This document shows positions 20,554-31,281 of a DNA stretch of 64,000 nt, piece after piece. The notes below the pieces were generated by a model. That model saw only the letters and a list, made by a program, of their open reading frames with translations, did no database searches and was not told where the DNA came from. Both the position numbers and the translations under genes were made by a program. Source of the DNA: Coix lacryma-jobi var. lacryma-jobi. Its lineage: Eukaryota; Streptophyta; Magnoliopsida; Poales; Poaceae. The stretch spans positions 80,511,845-80,575,844 of the forward strand of contig CM019831.1 of NCBI GenBank assembly GCA_009763385.1, in the 5' to 3' direction. The number at the start of each line of letters is the position of its first letter. The stretch's first letter is position 1.

Positions 20554-22452
20554 TGTTGATGGTCCTTAAACACTTGTTTTACCATCAACATTTTACCCAA
20601 AAATTCACCAAAAAGGCATGAAAAGTAGTCAAATAGGTTTCAAACTAACCAAATTCCACATGTCCATAGATTTTTATTTGAATGCAGGATTTGGACCAAA
20701 TTTGGAGAATGGACCCACCAGGGGCCGAGACCACTCATCAGGGCCCATTTCGGCCCTAGTAAGGTGGCGCCCGCCACCTAGGTGGCGCCCAAACTTCTCC
20801 CCTGCCACGTCACTGATCCGTGTGACCACCCCAGGGCCAAATCTTAGCCCTCGGTCACTAGGTCGGTGGCATCGGAGGGCTCAGGAGGGAGTGGCGTGGA
20901 TCATGCATGCCGCCATGCAAAGAAGCACATGTTGAATTAAAGAAGCACATGCTTAATTCTTCTCCACCATTGATCTGAAGGAGGTTACGCTCCAAGGGCT
21001 CTCATCCATCATCACGCGGATCGATGATGTGGCGGTGGAGTAGCCCCTATTCCACCTCTCTATTATAAATACCCCCTGGAGGTGTCACTTCACATCAAGC
21101 AAGGAAAGGAAGGAAGAAGCAAAGAGGAAAGCAAGGCTAAAGCTAGAGAGCTAATAGCTTAGGATTTAGCCAAGCTTAGGCAAGTTGGTAGCTAGTAGAG
21201 CAAGGCATCCTTGCCTCATTGCCCTCGCGGAAGCGCTGCTCAAGGCTTAGCTCAAGAGTAGAAGCGTGCGAGTAATCGGTCCTGGAGTTGGGAAGAGTCT
21301 TCCTTCATATCCGGTTCAGGTTTTGCTCTTGTAACTCAAGCACTTTACTATATTCTAGTTCATCATTTCAAGTATTACTTTATTCTACTTACCAGTATTG
21401 AGTAGTATACTTGATTGATTGCTTGAGTACCTAGCTATCCTACATTTCAATTCACTTAGCCATAGTAGTTAATCCCTAGTGTGCTTAGTGTTTGATCTTT
21501 GCCAATAGGTTGCTTAGTTAGTTTAGTGTTTATCTTATTAAGTCAAGTATTTGCTCTGAGGTCCGCAAGGGTGTCTCTATTCTAGGCCAGGACAGAGATA
21601 GTTAGAATATAATTAGGTGTGGTGCTTAGTTATAGACTTACCTTCAGATACGGCTAGACCCCCGGATAGCTGTGGTAGCAAGCAGGTGGTGACAGCCATG
21701 TGCGCCATGAATTCCACCACGTAGTTGGTCTAGTTTAACAGTAAGGCTCGTTGTGCTAGCGTTCAACCTAAGTCAGTGGTAAAGGCTAGTACGCCTCGGT
21801 ACTTGACAAGATAGGAATAAAACTATACTTAACTTGGTTGCTTATTTGGCATTTGCCTATCTTGCTTCGTAGTTATCTAGGAGTAGTTATTAGTTATTAG
21901 TTAGTTGTATTAGTTATCCTTAGTTATCTTATTCCCCTTATCTACCTATCCATCCACCTTACCTTAACCATTCATTTCATCCTTACCTATCCACTCATAA
22001 ATTCTTTCTAGCCTTTCATCTCCTCTCTTCTCTTCTCTCCTTTTCCCTTTCTTATTCTTCGACTCCCATCCCCTCCTTGACTCGACTCATACACCACCCT
22101 AGCCTTCCTTTGGGATCAAATAAATTGACACCTGGTACTCCCAGGCGAAGTGCTACTACGATAGTTCTGTGCGCTTGCAGAATCTCCTCTAGGTAGATTG
22201 CAATCTCTCTAGCTAGCTCCTACTAGTGTCGGGATTGACAACCCCATTTGACATTAGTAGATAGCTGCTTTAGCTTCACTCCTTTAGGTATAGTGACTGG
22301 ACTTGCTATAAGCATTTCTGGTGACGTTGCCAGGGATAGATTCCATAGTCTACTCCTAGTAACGACGTTAGCAAGTGTCAACAAGCATTTCTGGGCCGTT
22401 ACCGGGGATAGTTGCCTAGCTCTATCTTTAGTGAAGTTAAGAACTACCAACA
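20554..22452 (+). repeat. 3' LTR of the gag-protease element (1899 bp)
   Basis: Begins TGTTGATGG and ends CTACCAACA. It has a TATA box (TATAAATA) at 21064-21071. A GC-rich dyad is at 20764-20777 with a decayed partner at 20782. It is clearly homologous along its length to the solo LTR at 31473-33280 and shares blocks with the Athila LTR at 14442-15759. Confidence 0.85.
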
Positions 22453-25305
22453 CTTACTCCGGTTACCGTCAAATTAAAATGAAGGAGTCCGATCAGCTCG
22501 CGACTTCCATCATCACCCCGTTCGGCATGTTTTGTTACGTCACCATGCCCTTCGGCCTTCGAAACGCCGGGGCAACATACCAACGATGCATGCTCCACGT
22601 TTTCAAAGATCATTTGGGTAAAACCGTCGAGGCTTACGTCAACGATATCATAGTCAAATCCAAAAATGTAGACGACCTCATTAAGGATATGGAAATCGCG
22701 TTCGGGTGCCTTCGAGCCAAAAACATCAAGCTCAACCCCGAGAAGTGTACCTTTGGCGTGTCGCGCGGCATGCTCCTAGGATACATTGTCTCCCAGCGCG
22801 GCATCGAAGCCAATCCTGAAAAAGTCGCAGCCGTACGAGGATGGGGCCAATCCGAGACTTGAAAGGCGTACAAAAGGTCACAGGCTATCTCGTCGCCCTC
22901 AGCCGCTTCATCTCAAGGCTAGGGGAAAAAGCTCTTCCCCTGTACCGCCTCTTGAAAAAGTCCGAGCACTTCACGTGGACCAAAGAGGCCGAAGAGGCCC
23001 TCAGCAAACTAAAAGACGTACTGACCTCCGCTCCAATCCTCGTCCCGCCTCGATCAGCTACGACAACCGAACCGCCTGAGCCACTCTTCCTCTATATCAC
23101 CGCAACCACCTAGGTGGTCAGCGCGGTCATAGTAGTAGAAAGGCAGGAAGAGGGACACGCGCTACTCGTCCAACGGCCTGTATACTTCGTCAGCAAGGTG
23201 CTATGAGAAGCCAAAGTTCGCTACCCACACATCCAAAAGCTGCTCTACGCAATTGTCCTTACACGCCGCAAGCTCCAGCATTACTTCCTCAGCCAACCGG
23301 TTACCGTGGTATCATCTTTCCTGCTGGGAGAGATCATCCAAAACCGGGAGGCAGCAGGAAGAATCGCTAAGTGGTCGGCCGAGCTCCTGAGCGAGGCCAT
23401 CACCTACGTACCGCGGAAGGCAATCAAATCTCAGGTGCTGGCAGATTTCGTCGCGGAATGGACCGATGTCCAGCTACCTCCGGTACAGGTCCAAGTCGAG
23501 CTATGGACAATGTACTTTGACGGGTCGCTCATGAAATCAGGAGAGGGCGCGGGCTTGCTCTTCGTCTCACCCCTCGGAGTACACATGCGCTATGTCATCC
23601 ACATCCACTTCGTTGCCTCCAACAATGTCACAGAATACGAGGCTCTTATCAATGGCCTACGCATCGCCCACGAGCTCGGGGTTCGACGCCTCGACGCTCG
23701 AGGCGATTCGCAGCTTGTCATCAACCAAGTTATGAAGGCATCAAGCTGCCATAACCCCAAGATGGAAGCCTACTGCAGTGAGGTGCGTAAGCTGGAGGAC
23801 AAATTCCATGGCCTTGAGCTCAATCACGTCGCTCGACGCTACAACGAAGCAGTGGATGAACTGGCCAAGATCGCGTCTTCTCGAGGGACCGTTCCACCCG
23901 ACGTCTTCTCAAGGAACCTCCTCGAGCCCTCCATCGACTTAAGCTTGGGGACTGACACTGTGACGCCATCATTTGATCCCAACTCCTTGACCAAGGCACC
24001 CTCGACCGACGCCGAGGTCATGGAAATAGAGCCACCTGCTCCTTCCTCGAGCCACCCACAAGACTGGCGAACTCCCTACCTCGACTGGCTAACTCGAGGG
24101 GAGCTACCGGAAGACCAAGCCGAAGCCCGTCAAATCACTCCACGAGCCAAGACCTACGTCATTTACGGCGACAGTAAGGAGCTATACCGAAGAAGCGCAT
24201 CAGGGATACTCCAGCGCTGCATCCCCATCGAAGAAGGCAAGAGCCTCCTCGAAGACATCCACTCGGGGGCTTGTGGCCACCACACAGCGCCAAGGACCCT
24301 CGTCGGCAACGCGTTCCGACAAGGATTCTACTGGCCAACCGCTGTCCATGACGCCACCAAAATTGTGTGCTCTTGCGAAGGATGCCAGTTCTACGCCAAG
24401 CAAACGCACCTTCCAGCACACACCCTCCAGATGATCCCCATTTCCTGGCCGTTCGCGGTCTGGGGGCTTGACCTCGTAGGACCTCTCCAGAGGACAACCG
24501 GAGGCTACACGCACCTGCTCGTGGCCATCGACAAGTTCACTAAGTGGATCGAGGCCTGGCCCATCGGCAACATCCGCTCCGAGCGAGCGGTCGAATTTTT
24601 CACCGACATCATCCACCGCTTTGGGATCCCAAACATCATCATTACCGACAACGGCACACAGTTCATTGGAAAAATGTTCTTGGATTTCTGTGACCATCAT
24701 CACATCCGTGTAAACTGGTCTGCAGTTACCCATCCCAGGACCAACGGTCAAGTCGAACGAGCCAACGGTATGATCCTCCAAGGCCTCAAGGCAAGGATCT
24801 ACAACCGGCTGAAGAAATTCGGGAAGAAGTGGGCCGCGGAGCTACCTTCGGTCCTATGGAGCCTAAGGACAACACCTAGTCGAGCCACTGGATTCACTTC
24901 GTTCTTCTTGGTTTATGGATCTGAGGCTATCCTTCCCACTGACCTCGAATACGGATCCCCTCGACTGAAGGCCTACAATGAGAAAACAAACGAGGGGGCC
25001 CTCGCAAACGTCGCCGACCAGCTGGAGGAAGCACGGGACATGGCCCTCCTCCACTCTGCGAGGTACCAATAGACGCTTCGACGCTACCACGACAAACACA
25101 TGTGCAAGAGAGACCTCCAAGTTGGCAACCTCGTCCTCCGTCGATGGCAGAGCAACGTGGGACATCACAAGCTGACTCCACCATGGGAAGGACCATACAC
25201 CGTAGCTGAAGTACTAAAGCCCGGGACATACAAGCTCTCGAACGACTAAGGCGAAGTCTTCACCAACGCTTGGAACATCGAGCAGCTACGTCGTTTCTAC
25301 CTCTA
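22453..25305 (+). pseudogene. pol: Tat pol: RT end, RNase H, second RNase H, integrase
   Basis: RT resumes at YSGYRQIKM. The active site reads YVND near 22635 instead of YVDD, a damaging Asp-to-Asn change. A frameshift near 22850 moves to the frame that starts MGPIRDLKGVQK. Stops at about 23111 and 23204 interrupt RNase H. From 23306 a 588-codon stretch holds a second RNase H (MYFDGS, TEYEAL, ARGDSQLV, VDELAK) and integrase (CEGCQ, DLVGPL, TDNGTQF, HPRTNGQVERAN). Stops at about 25070 and 25246 break the tail, which ends with PPWEGPY and a stop at 25303-25305. Confidence 0.88.
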
Positions 25306-25895
25306 AAGCCTTGAGGCCTTGTACACTTCTCATTTTGTACTAACATCGCATCCTGAATGAATAAAAGATTTCAATTCCAAGTACCTTTTTTCGTTCAAAA
25401 TAAAGGTAGCCTCAACCCTGTCGAACTCAGAGTCAAGGCTCCCTCGGGGGCTGGCCGAGGGGGATCCCCCCTAAGCTCCCAAAAGACTCACACGGTTTTT
25501 ACCAAACTCGACGTTATTTTATTTATCTATGCCTCGAAAGCGCTTCATGACTAAGTAGAAAACACCTTGAGCTCCCTAAGAATCGAGGGGCATCGAGATT
25601 GGAGTTCTCCTACGCCTCCGGGTTACGGTACCTTCACTCACTCCCTCCCTCAAGGAACTCGAGCTTGTGTCGAAAATTTAGTCAAAAAAGCAAAACTCAG
25701 GCAAAGAAAAATAAGAAAGACTCGAACGAAAAGACGTCTCATTGTCATCTCAGGCACTCATAAATTTCTTTAGGCCACAAAAAGCCACAACACCGCAAAA
25801 ACACTCATTATTTACACAGGCACGGAAGCACCCGCCATCTCTGGCACCACGATCGGCTGCAGCGCCACGTGGCTCGGGGCCGGCACGGCCTCCTG
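25306..25895. other. Tat spacer between pol and antisense gene
   Basis: No convincing ORF. It has an AATAAA-like motif near 25362 (GAATGAATAAAAG) that could end a sense transcript, and purine-rich stretches near 25690-25730. Confidence 0.45.
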
Positions 25896-28133
25896 CTATT
25901 CGTGTTGCTGCTGTTGCTCGTGCAGCTTCTTCTCTTCCTCCTCATCCTTCTTCTTCAGCTCCGCCTCGTGGATCCCCATGGGCCACGCCCTCGCCGACAC
26001 CACCGAAGCACCGACGAGCGGTGAACCGGTGACCACCTCCTCGATCTCTGTGTCGATCAGGGCGGACCCCGAACCCACCCTCAGGATCTCAAGAGCCACC
26101 TCCTCGGGTCGAATGACGGGACCCTTAGCCCGGTCCAAGGTAGGGCCCGTCGATGCCAGGGCTTGGGCCGCAACGGCCCTGGAGACCCGGGTGGGAGCAG
26201 TGTCACCCCCGGTACTTGGCCTTGGGGGGGACGTGCCTGCAACCATAGCAACACCCGTCAGCTTGCCCCGAGCCATGGCCTCCCGGGCTGCCGCGGCCCA
26301 AGCCTGTGCATAAGGGGGCAGGAAAACCCCACCTCTAGCCAGGTCCGCCGACATCTTGGCAGCCACCTCCGTCTTGAGCCTCTTGGTCGGGGCAAGGTCC
26401 GCCAGCCCTACCCTATGCTTCGCCCTAAGGCCGCCAAAGACGAACATGTCGCGTGATTTTTGAGTCAAGGCATAAGGACAAAGGACGAAGAGGAGCTTGA
26501 GGTGAGAGTACTTACCCCAGGGGAAGGGAGATTTTCTTCCCGGATTCTCCCGACCCGCTCAGGGGCCTCGAGGTCGTCCCTCCCTCGAAGCTTCGCTCAG
26601 GACCAGAGCCCCCGGTCCGAGACCAGGGCGTACGGTGCCCCGAGCGGCTCCCAGGGTCTTCTCAGGGCACTGGCCCTTGCTCAAGGGAGATAACTATTTC
26701 TCCTTCGAGGCCACGATCGAGGCGGACGCCACACCGCTGGACGACTGCCGAGACGACGAGCCACCCTGCTTCTTCTCCTTCGGGCGCTCCAGGACATCCT
26801 CCTGCGCAGGAGGAACGTCAGCTCGCGGACTAAAGCCCAATATACGACTCAGACGTACGTCCATCCCCTCGTCGTCATCATCATCATCATCATCCACGGT
26901 CAAGGTCTCTTCCGTGGACGACTTCCTCCTAGGCGACCTATTACGCCTTCGACTCGCCCGTCGCTATTCGCGCTTTTGGCGTGAAAGGTTCTTCTTTTTC
27001 TCCTTTGCCTTCTTCGCGTCTTTTCTCTCTCTCTTTTTGGGCAGAAAGGCGTCTCACCTGTCGGACGGCGACGTCCTCCTTCACTGGGGTTATCGAGGTC
27101 CGATAGTTGATCCTCCCTTGCGGAAAAATATGAAAGGTAAGAGCAAGGATGAAGGGAGAAAAAAGAAAAGAAGAATGAACCCCAAAGGGCACGACCCGGG
27201 GCACTCACCAAGTCGAGACATCCCTCATTCGGCAGCATAGGGATAAGATGGACGTTCTCCGGCTCGAAGGGTCCGGAGACTGTGCCCTTCACCCTCACCA
27301 CGACCTCCGCCTCGGGCAACGCTTCCTCGGACATACAACTCCTTTTAAGGCGCTCGGGCTCAGCCTTGGGCCCCATCCTATCCAATCGCACAAGGCGGGC
27401 CATGAGGGGAGCACCCTCCGTCGCTGGAAGGCCCAGACGACGATCGCCGCCGTCAGACCCGCTTCGCGAAGTTTCTTCATCGCCTCCACGAGCGGCACCA
27501 GCCGCGACTGCCGCTCCACCATGACACCGTATGACCAGTGAGTGGGACGCTCCGAGAGGAGATGCCCGGTGAACTCCGGGAAATACCCCTCGTCGTTCCG
27601 CAAATAGAACCACTGAGAGTCCCACTAGGCGTGATTGCTCATCAAGTTGGTGGGGATGTACTCACGCGGAACATCCAACTTGCTGGTCTTCAAGGCGAAG
27701 TTGAGGCAGACGGCACGGACGACCCTCCTCACGCCTTTGCCCCCGGGGGAGTTGAAGTGACACCCGCTGAAGAGATGGAGCCACAGCTCCTAGTGCGGCT
27801 CCATCCCTAGGTATCCTTCGCAGACCACCGCAAAGATGGCAGCCTGGGAGACAGCGTTGCGGGAAAGATTGTGAAGCTCGACGTAGTAATGGTGGAGGAG
27901 CGCCCGCATGAACCGGCTCGGGGCGACCCGAGCCCCAACCGGTGGAACTTCAGGAAGCTCACGACGTATCCCTTCGGCGGCCTTGGCTCCCGATCTGACT
28001 ATGGCGGCGCCATCCACTCCGGCTTCTCCTGAGAAGTGAGGGGGCGAAGAAGCCCCGCATCGACCAATTCCTGCAATCTCTCCCTCGTCACCGATGATGA
28101 ACGCCATTCATCGGTGGGCACCACTTTCACCAT
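25896..28133 (-). pseudogene. Tat antisense gene, putative gypsy-type transposon domain protein (decayed)
   Basis: It reads opposite to pol. A start at 28131-28133 (MVKVVPTDEW) leads into SFLKFHRLGLG. After a stop and a frameshift this becomes SRFMRALLHHYYVELHNLS and QAAIFAVVCEGYLGMEPH, matching the plant family Pfam calls putative gypsy type transposon (PF04195). Another piece lies at 27295-27603 (FPEFTGHLLSERPTHWSYG). The C-terminal piece, 25896-26468, is Ala-rich and ends in an acidic, Gln-rich tail. Candidate splice donors on this strand lie near 27213 (GTGAGT) and 26514 (GTAAGT), so the pieces may be exons. The function of this family is unknown. Confidence 0.65.
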
Positions 28134-28290
28134 CGCAGCAGCGCGGATCTGTGCGGTGGACGGGCGTCCAAGAAGGTTCCCGATCTCTCTCTCTCCCTCT
28201 CTCCTTCGTAGGCGAAGTGGCTGCTCGGACTCTCAATGATGGCAATAAGAAGATGGAAAGCAGAGAAGGGGAACGGCTCCCCTCACCCCT

Positions 28291-28300
28291 CGTATTTATA
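28291..28300 (-). promoter_or_regulatory. TATA box for the Tat antisense gene
   Basis: Minus strand reads TATAAATACG about 160 bp upstream of the antisense ATG at 28131-28133, a normal plant spacing. The antisense unit appears to have its own promoter inside the element. Confidence 0.6.
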
Positions 28301-29330
28301 GGGACCAGTGCGTATCGGGCAGACTCAGCGGCGCAAGGAAAAAGATAACGACGCCCGCATTAACTGCAGTCACCTAACCCCCTCGAAGTACGCAACAAGT
28401 ACACGCAGCATCCCCTCCTCTCCCTTCTGTTGCACGGGCCCGCCATGACCGTCGTGTCGTATCATTCTTCGCCTCAAAAGACGCGCCAGACGGACAAAAA
28501 GAATCATTTCCGCAAAAGATCCTTCCACGAGAAGTAAAACGGTCCCCGGCCCATACGAAAATCTCGAGGTAACGAAGGCTGACCCTCGAAGGGTTTGAAT
28601 AGCCAACCTCGAGTACCCGAGTCAGGGACGCCGGAGGGGAGCTCACTCAGAGCCTAGCTCGAGAACTGACTCTCGAGACCCCTGACGCGAATCCAAGGCG
28701 GGACGAATGGGTCGCCATTGAATTTCCACGAGGAGAGGCATCGAGCCACCAGCCCCCATTGAACAGAGCTGGTATCCAGGCATCCACACATCTTGCTTCA
28801 ATGAGATCGCCTCCGGACCACAGTCGACCCCTATCGAATGGGGCACGAGCTCTCACTTGGACTCCCCCTTAACCAGCTCACCGAGGACATCAAGACTCCG
28901 CCCTGTCGAGGGTAGTAGGACGCTTCTCACCTCGCACCCAATCAAAAGGGCTCGTGGGAAGGACGCCAGAGCTAGCAACGCCCCAAGCCACACAAGGCTC
29001 GGGGGCTCGACTACGCCCGGCATCCCTCGACGAAAGAGGATCGAACTAACCCAGGGGATCAACAACTCGAGGCCCACCACGGCTAGGAGCATTTACCTCA
29101 ACTCATGTTGATTTAATCTTGTAGGAATACCAGTCGTATCCGACCTCATGCGCGACATGCAACACGAAGTCAACAAAGTCCTCGAAGGAATCTCATTACT
29201 CCCTCGAGGCCTTGGGGGCTACCCCCACGGGAAACGCTCGCGCGTCCCCCGCAGAGCAGTTTTGGAATACCCTACGACCTCGTGACCCCCAGCTCGAGCG
29301 CCAGCCCTCGAGCCGGGGCTCAGAGGCTAC
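28301..29330. other. Tat noncoding region before the 3' LTR
   Basis: GC-rich, rich in CTCGAG-like words, with no credible gene. It ends in CCGGGGCTCAGAGGCTAC just before the LTR, a likely decayed polypurine tract of the GGGGGCTAC type. Confidence 0.45.
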
Positions 29331-30574
29331 TATCGATGGTACGAAGAAGGGGTACCCCCAAAACCTCGATTAAGAAAAACACAACCAGGGCCAAGAAGGT
29401 AATCGACACTACTTGGCCCACCATGCCAAAAGCCCATCAAGAGGAAGTAGGTCGCTGCAACCCAACAATCTTATCGGCTCACCCGAGCCCTCCGAGCCAG
29501 GACTCGGGCGAACGTACGTTCTCCGTCTCGCCCGAGCCCTCCAAGCCAGGCCTCGGGTGAACGCACGTTCTCCGTGTCGTCCGAGCCCTCTGAGCTAGGC
29601 CTCGGGCGAACGCCTCGCCATACATCCTCGACCCTTCACACGATGGGGGTCGAGCCCCAACCACCAAGAGTTCCTAGCGAAGGAAGCGAGCCTCGACTAC
29701 CCCGTACCTACCACTTGTACGACCCCAGGAGCATTAAATGCACTCTGCCTATTCTAGTCTAACTCATATGGCTACAGCGAGTGCCACAGTCGACCGTACA
29801 CCAGTAAAATCAAACTCTAACCGCCCACACTCGGGAAACGAGCATGTCGTGCAGAGTTGACATCCCATGCCGCGCAATGTACCCCCTCGAAGGCCCCCCT
29901 CGAGGCATGTTCGTCTCCGCGTATCGCGCTTAGCCCCGAGCTTGACCCATTCGGCGCCGGCCTCGGACTCATCCGCAGAGGCCTCGACCTCACCCTCGAG
30001 CACGGCTCCACCAGGACTGGTCAGTCCTCCAACAACTCCTGATACGATGTCTCTGCGCACACCGGCGCATGGGCTTCGTCCTTCACCGCCATCGTCAAGC
30101 ACGTCGCCACAGGACGAAGTACATCGCTACAGCGGCACCGACATGACCGGCATCGTCATCACCGACGTCATCGTTGACATCATCACCCACGATAGCCCTA
30201 GAACTATGTGACCTTGTGCCTCCTCTTCGCTTATAAAATGGAACGTCGGGGCTTAGGATAGGGCAGGTTCACTGAAGCACTCAAGCTCTCAAGCTCTCCA
30301 TCATAGTCTAGAACTCTAGAGTTAGTTCCCTAGTTCTAGTTCCTTCCTCCATGCATCCTGTTCTCTCTTGTTCACGCTTGTATCCGCCCCTGTACAAGCA
30401 CCTCGGTGCAAGATAATACATTCTCTCCCCCCCCCCCCCCGCTGGACGTAGGGCCTTCTCTTGCCCGAACCAGGATAAATCACCTGTATACTTCTTGCAT
30501 CACCATCCGGATCAGGGAACACGCACACGCAAATTCACTCACCGGTGTAGACCCCTGGGTTCCGAACACCGACA
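29331..30574 (+). repeat. Tat 3' LTR (about 1244 bp)
   Basis: The right end is AACACCGACA. The left end is placed at TATCGATGG, read as a mutated TGTCGATGG because its complement resembles the right end and a polypurine-like tract precedes it. TATA box TATAAAAT at 30232-30239, a C14 run near 30427, and a 49-bp minisatellite at 29482-29628. AGTGT follows as the presumed duplication. The left boundary is an inference. Confidence 0.65.
29482..29628 (+). repeat. 49-bp minisatellite in Tat LTR
   Basis: Three units starting near 29482, 29531 and 29580. Each contains a dyad, CCCGAG...CTCGGG, around a variable centre, followed by GAACG. It lies about 600 bp upstream of the TATA box. Confidence 0.8.
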
Positions 30575-30589
30575 AGTGTTACCCCCCAC

Positions 30590-30789
30590 CGCGTTTTGGC
30601 TATCGCGATGGACGCTCTTCCCTTAGCGAACCACATTTTCCTATGTGTGGTGATCGCTTTCCCCGTAGGCGTGCTAGGAATGGTTTTTCTACTAACCGTT
30701 CTTTTGAGCAGTCGGGACAGCACTGGTACTCTTCCCGTTTTACTCACCCCAGTGTTGGACCGTATGCTCACCCTATGTCTTTTTATTGA
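30590..30789 (+). pseudogene. gag: Copia gag C-terminal remnant
   Basis: An open stretch starting next to the Tat LTR. It is rich in Arg, Ser, Phe and Pro (RFGYRDGRSS, HPMSFY at the end) and directly precedes the protease. Identified mainly by position; no zinc knuckle is visible. Confidence 0.5.
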
Positions 30790-30803
30790 TGTAGGTAAGT
30801 AGA

Positions 30804-31281
30804 TTGGAGAACGTTTGGCTTGTGGATTCCGGATGCTCAAGGCATATGACCGGAAACTCCAAGTGGTTCTCCAGTCTTAGTCCAGTCACCGGAAAGGAGT
30901 TTATTACCTTCGGTGATAATAGCAAAGGTAAGGTACTATCCCATGATTATGTGCGAGTTAATGAGCATTTTGTCTTACATGATGTTGCTCTTGTATCGAA
31001 CTTGCATTTTAACCTTCTTTATGTTTCTCAACTTTTTTAGGATGACTATGAGATTCGTTTTAAGCCGAATCTCAGTTGTATTTTAGATCCTCAAGGCAAT
31101 CTTGTATGTTTGATTTCGCCCTTTGGGAAAGTCTTTCGTGCGAATTTCTCGGAGTCTTTTGGCATTTCTCGCTGTCATTTGGCCGGATCCTCCTCTGATC
31201 TTTGGAAGTGGCATAGGAGACTTGGTCACTTGAGCTTCGACTTTCTTGCAAGGCTTAGTTCAATTGGCTTAATCCAAGGAT
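30804..31281 (+). pseudogene. pol: Copia protease and GAG-pre-integrase segment
   Basis: Starts ENVWLVDSGCSRHMTG, where DSG is the aspartic-protease active site. HRRLGHLSFDFLARL is the pre-integrase zinc region. A TAG stop at about 31038-31040 interrupts it. The frame stops at the solo-LTR junction at 31282 and resumes at 34349. Confidence 0.85.

Larger units (their letters stand above)
17202..22452 (+). mobile_element. gag-protease-only Athila-like element (5' end missing)
   Basis: Remaining parts: gag from mid-domain (17202), protease ORF to 18883, 1.67 kb of noncoding sequence, then a 1899-bp 3' LTR (20554-22452). There is no RT, RNase H or integrase between the protease stop and the LTR, so the element depends on another for pol. 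The 5' LTR and gag start were separated by the SIRE-like insertion and lie off-window. It sits in the RT gene of a Tat element. CTTAC follows the LTR as the presumed target duplication. Confidence 0.75.
22453..30574 (+). mobile_element. Tat-lineage Ty3/Gypsy element, 3' part
   Basis: The left part is missing because the gag-protease element sits in the RT gene. Remaining: RT end, RNase H, a second (archaeal-type) RNase H and integrase to 25305, an antisense gene region 25896-28133, and a 3' LTR at 29331-30574. The second RNase H and the antisense ORF are both hallmarks of Tat elements. Several stops and a frameshift make pol non-functional. Confidence 0.8.

Noticed and set aside
26694..27240. 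Plus-strand and alternate minus-strand ORFs in the Tat 3' region
   Set aside because: Ser- or Asp-run low-complexity frames overlapping the antisense gene region; no domain.
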